DNA of 64,000 bases from Cruorifilaria tuberocauda (taxonomy: Eukaryota; Nematoda; Chromadorea; Rhabditida; Onchocercidae): the NCBI GenBank assembly GCA_013365365.1, contig JABVXU010000033.1, forward strand, positions 1-64,000. Direction: 5' to 3'. Every line of letters begins with the position of its first letter. Within the stretch, counting starts at the first letter, position 1. This document shows, one piece after another, positions 62,852-64,000 of the stretch. The notes under the pieces are model-generated. The model ran no database searches and was not told where the DNA came from. It was given only the letters and a program-made list of their open reading frames with translations. Position numbers and translations under genes: made by a program.

Positions 62852-64000
62852 ATGGAAAATTTGAAAGGTAACGGTGAAATTGAAGAAAATGATTCTGCGA
62901 GCAACGAAAGAATGGTACGTTACGCACTGCGTCATGAACGTATGCTATTTCGTGCCGGAATACGGTCTGAGTTGAAAGGTTTGGGGAAGTGGTATAGGTT
63001 TTGCAACCATAGTAAATCATCACGACGTAAAAGAATGAATTATTTAATCATGCGATCTCCAATTCTTCCGTATAGCGATACAACAATCTCTCAGCATCTA
63101 AGTAGAACGCAACGATGGATGCGAAATCCTGGACGTAGTTCATTGTACTGCGGAATTGCAGCAATCAAGAAGGTTTCATTTTGTCTTCAGCATTCCTCAT
63201 TTCTTATTTTCAGCTTACTTTTTTCTTATTTAAATTGTATGATGAAAAAGGAAAGCATTTATTTTTAGTATTCAGAGAGTTAATATTGATAGAAACAAAT
63301 CCGAGCAACCACCATATAAGAATCATCATTTCAAAGAAGATGTAAAATCGAACGAGAAAAGATGAGAAGAAAGAGAAGGAGTAAAAATCCAATAATCTCA
63401 AATTTTGGATATCTCATAAGTGGACTAAAATGAGAGGCAAATTTCCTTTTGCTCATAATTGCTTAGCTACTGATAACTTTGATATTAATCACTGATAATT
63501 TATGAATACTTTCAGGAGCTTGATGCTGTCTGGCTTAATGAAAAAAAAATGCTGAGTGGTTCTTGCTGCAATATTATGGCAATGTTATTTTGTCTAAGAG
63601 TGATGTCTGAAATAGAACAAAAAGTTGAAAAGTTAGTCAGTAAGTATCGTACTCAACAGGTAAGTGTTATGCTTATCTAATTGAAAAACTTTTTGGTTCA
63701 CTCGAAGTTTTTGGTTCATCTTCTGAATCATATATGAAATCTGCCATGAATCTAACGTACAATCTAATCGTATCTAAATTACTCAAGAATTTATCATGAT
63801 TGTCACTGAATACTTTTTTGAAAACAAAGTTTCAAAAAATTTTGAAGGAATTCTGGCCAATATGTGTACTATCAATTCAATGTGATGGCTCACAATTGGT
63901 GGAAAGTGTTGATTTCTCCAGGGATCCATCCCGGATAAGAGATTATTTGGATCATATTAGATCAGTTGATCTCAAATATCATCAGCATATTCGACGTGAA
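62852..64000 (+). CDS. Uncharacterised gene, first three exons, cut by window end
   Basis: Three exons fit in phase 0: 62852-63172, 63516-63659 and 63830-64000 (open at the edge), with junctions AAG|GTTTCA, TTTCAG, CAG|GTAAGT and an acceptor ending AACAAAG. Together they give the first 212 residues. The ATG (AAACATGG) is preceded by in-frame stops, so the start is well supported. The product starts acidic (MENLKGNGEIEENDSASNE), becomes Arg-rich (KSSRRKRMN, RTQRWMRNPGR), then has a segment with two adjacent Cys (SGSCCNIMAML) followed by a helical, charged stretch (EIEQKVEKLVSKYRTQQ) and a region with KEFWPICVLSIQCDGS. No signal peptide. I do not recognise the family. The third exon's acceptor is the weakest point; an alternative AG lies 18 nt further on, also in frame. 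Confidence 0.6.

Overview
The window is nuclear DNA of a nematode. It is strongly AT-rich, and its genes are cut into many short exons whose introns follow worm rules (GTAAGT-type donors, TTTCAG/TTTTAG acceptors). The proteins recognised are a group I metabotropic glutamate receptor and a proprotein convertase of the BLI-4/blisterase type, the latter collinear with C. elegans BLI-4 as I remember it. Base composition, long noncoding spacers and the look of the convertase suggest a spirurid or filarial worm; that lineage is an inference. There are no bacterial operons, CRISPR arrays or prophage.

Layout. 1-4133: mostly unexplained; one convincing orphan minus-strand exon (498-653) encodes a transmembrane segment. 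4134-13732, minus: a 16-exon mGluR gene (mgl-2-like), rebuilt with all phases agreeing into 1022 aa. 13733-19628: spacer with simple repeats. 19629-20793, minus: a three-exon, 184-aa gene of unknown function. 20794-39927: a 19-kb noncoding stretch with microsatellites, a GC-rich 32-bp tandem repeat, perfect hairpins and a possible 5' exon of the next gene. 39929-54852, plus: a bli-4-like furin-family convertase with two alternative C-terminal ends, a 765-aa form with a plain membrane anchor and a 975-aa form with a furin-type Cys-rich region and its own membrane helix. 57136-58898, plus: mitochondrial ribosome recycling factor (269 aa). 62852-64000, plus: first three exons of an unrecognised gene running off the window.

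The genes are independent, not an operon; they serve neuronal glutamate signalling, cuticle/secretory protein processing and mitochondrial translation. I see no clearly new multigene system. The observations most worth checking are the GC-AG intron and alternative ends of the convertase gene, a decayed copy of a catalytic-domain exon inside its intron, several near-perfect short hairpins, a diverged 190-bp duplication, and the orphan exons and genes.
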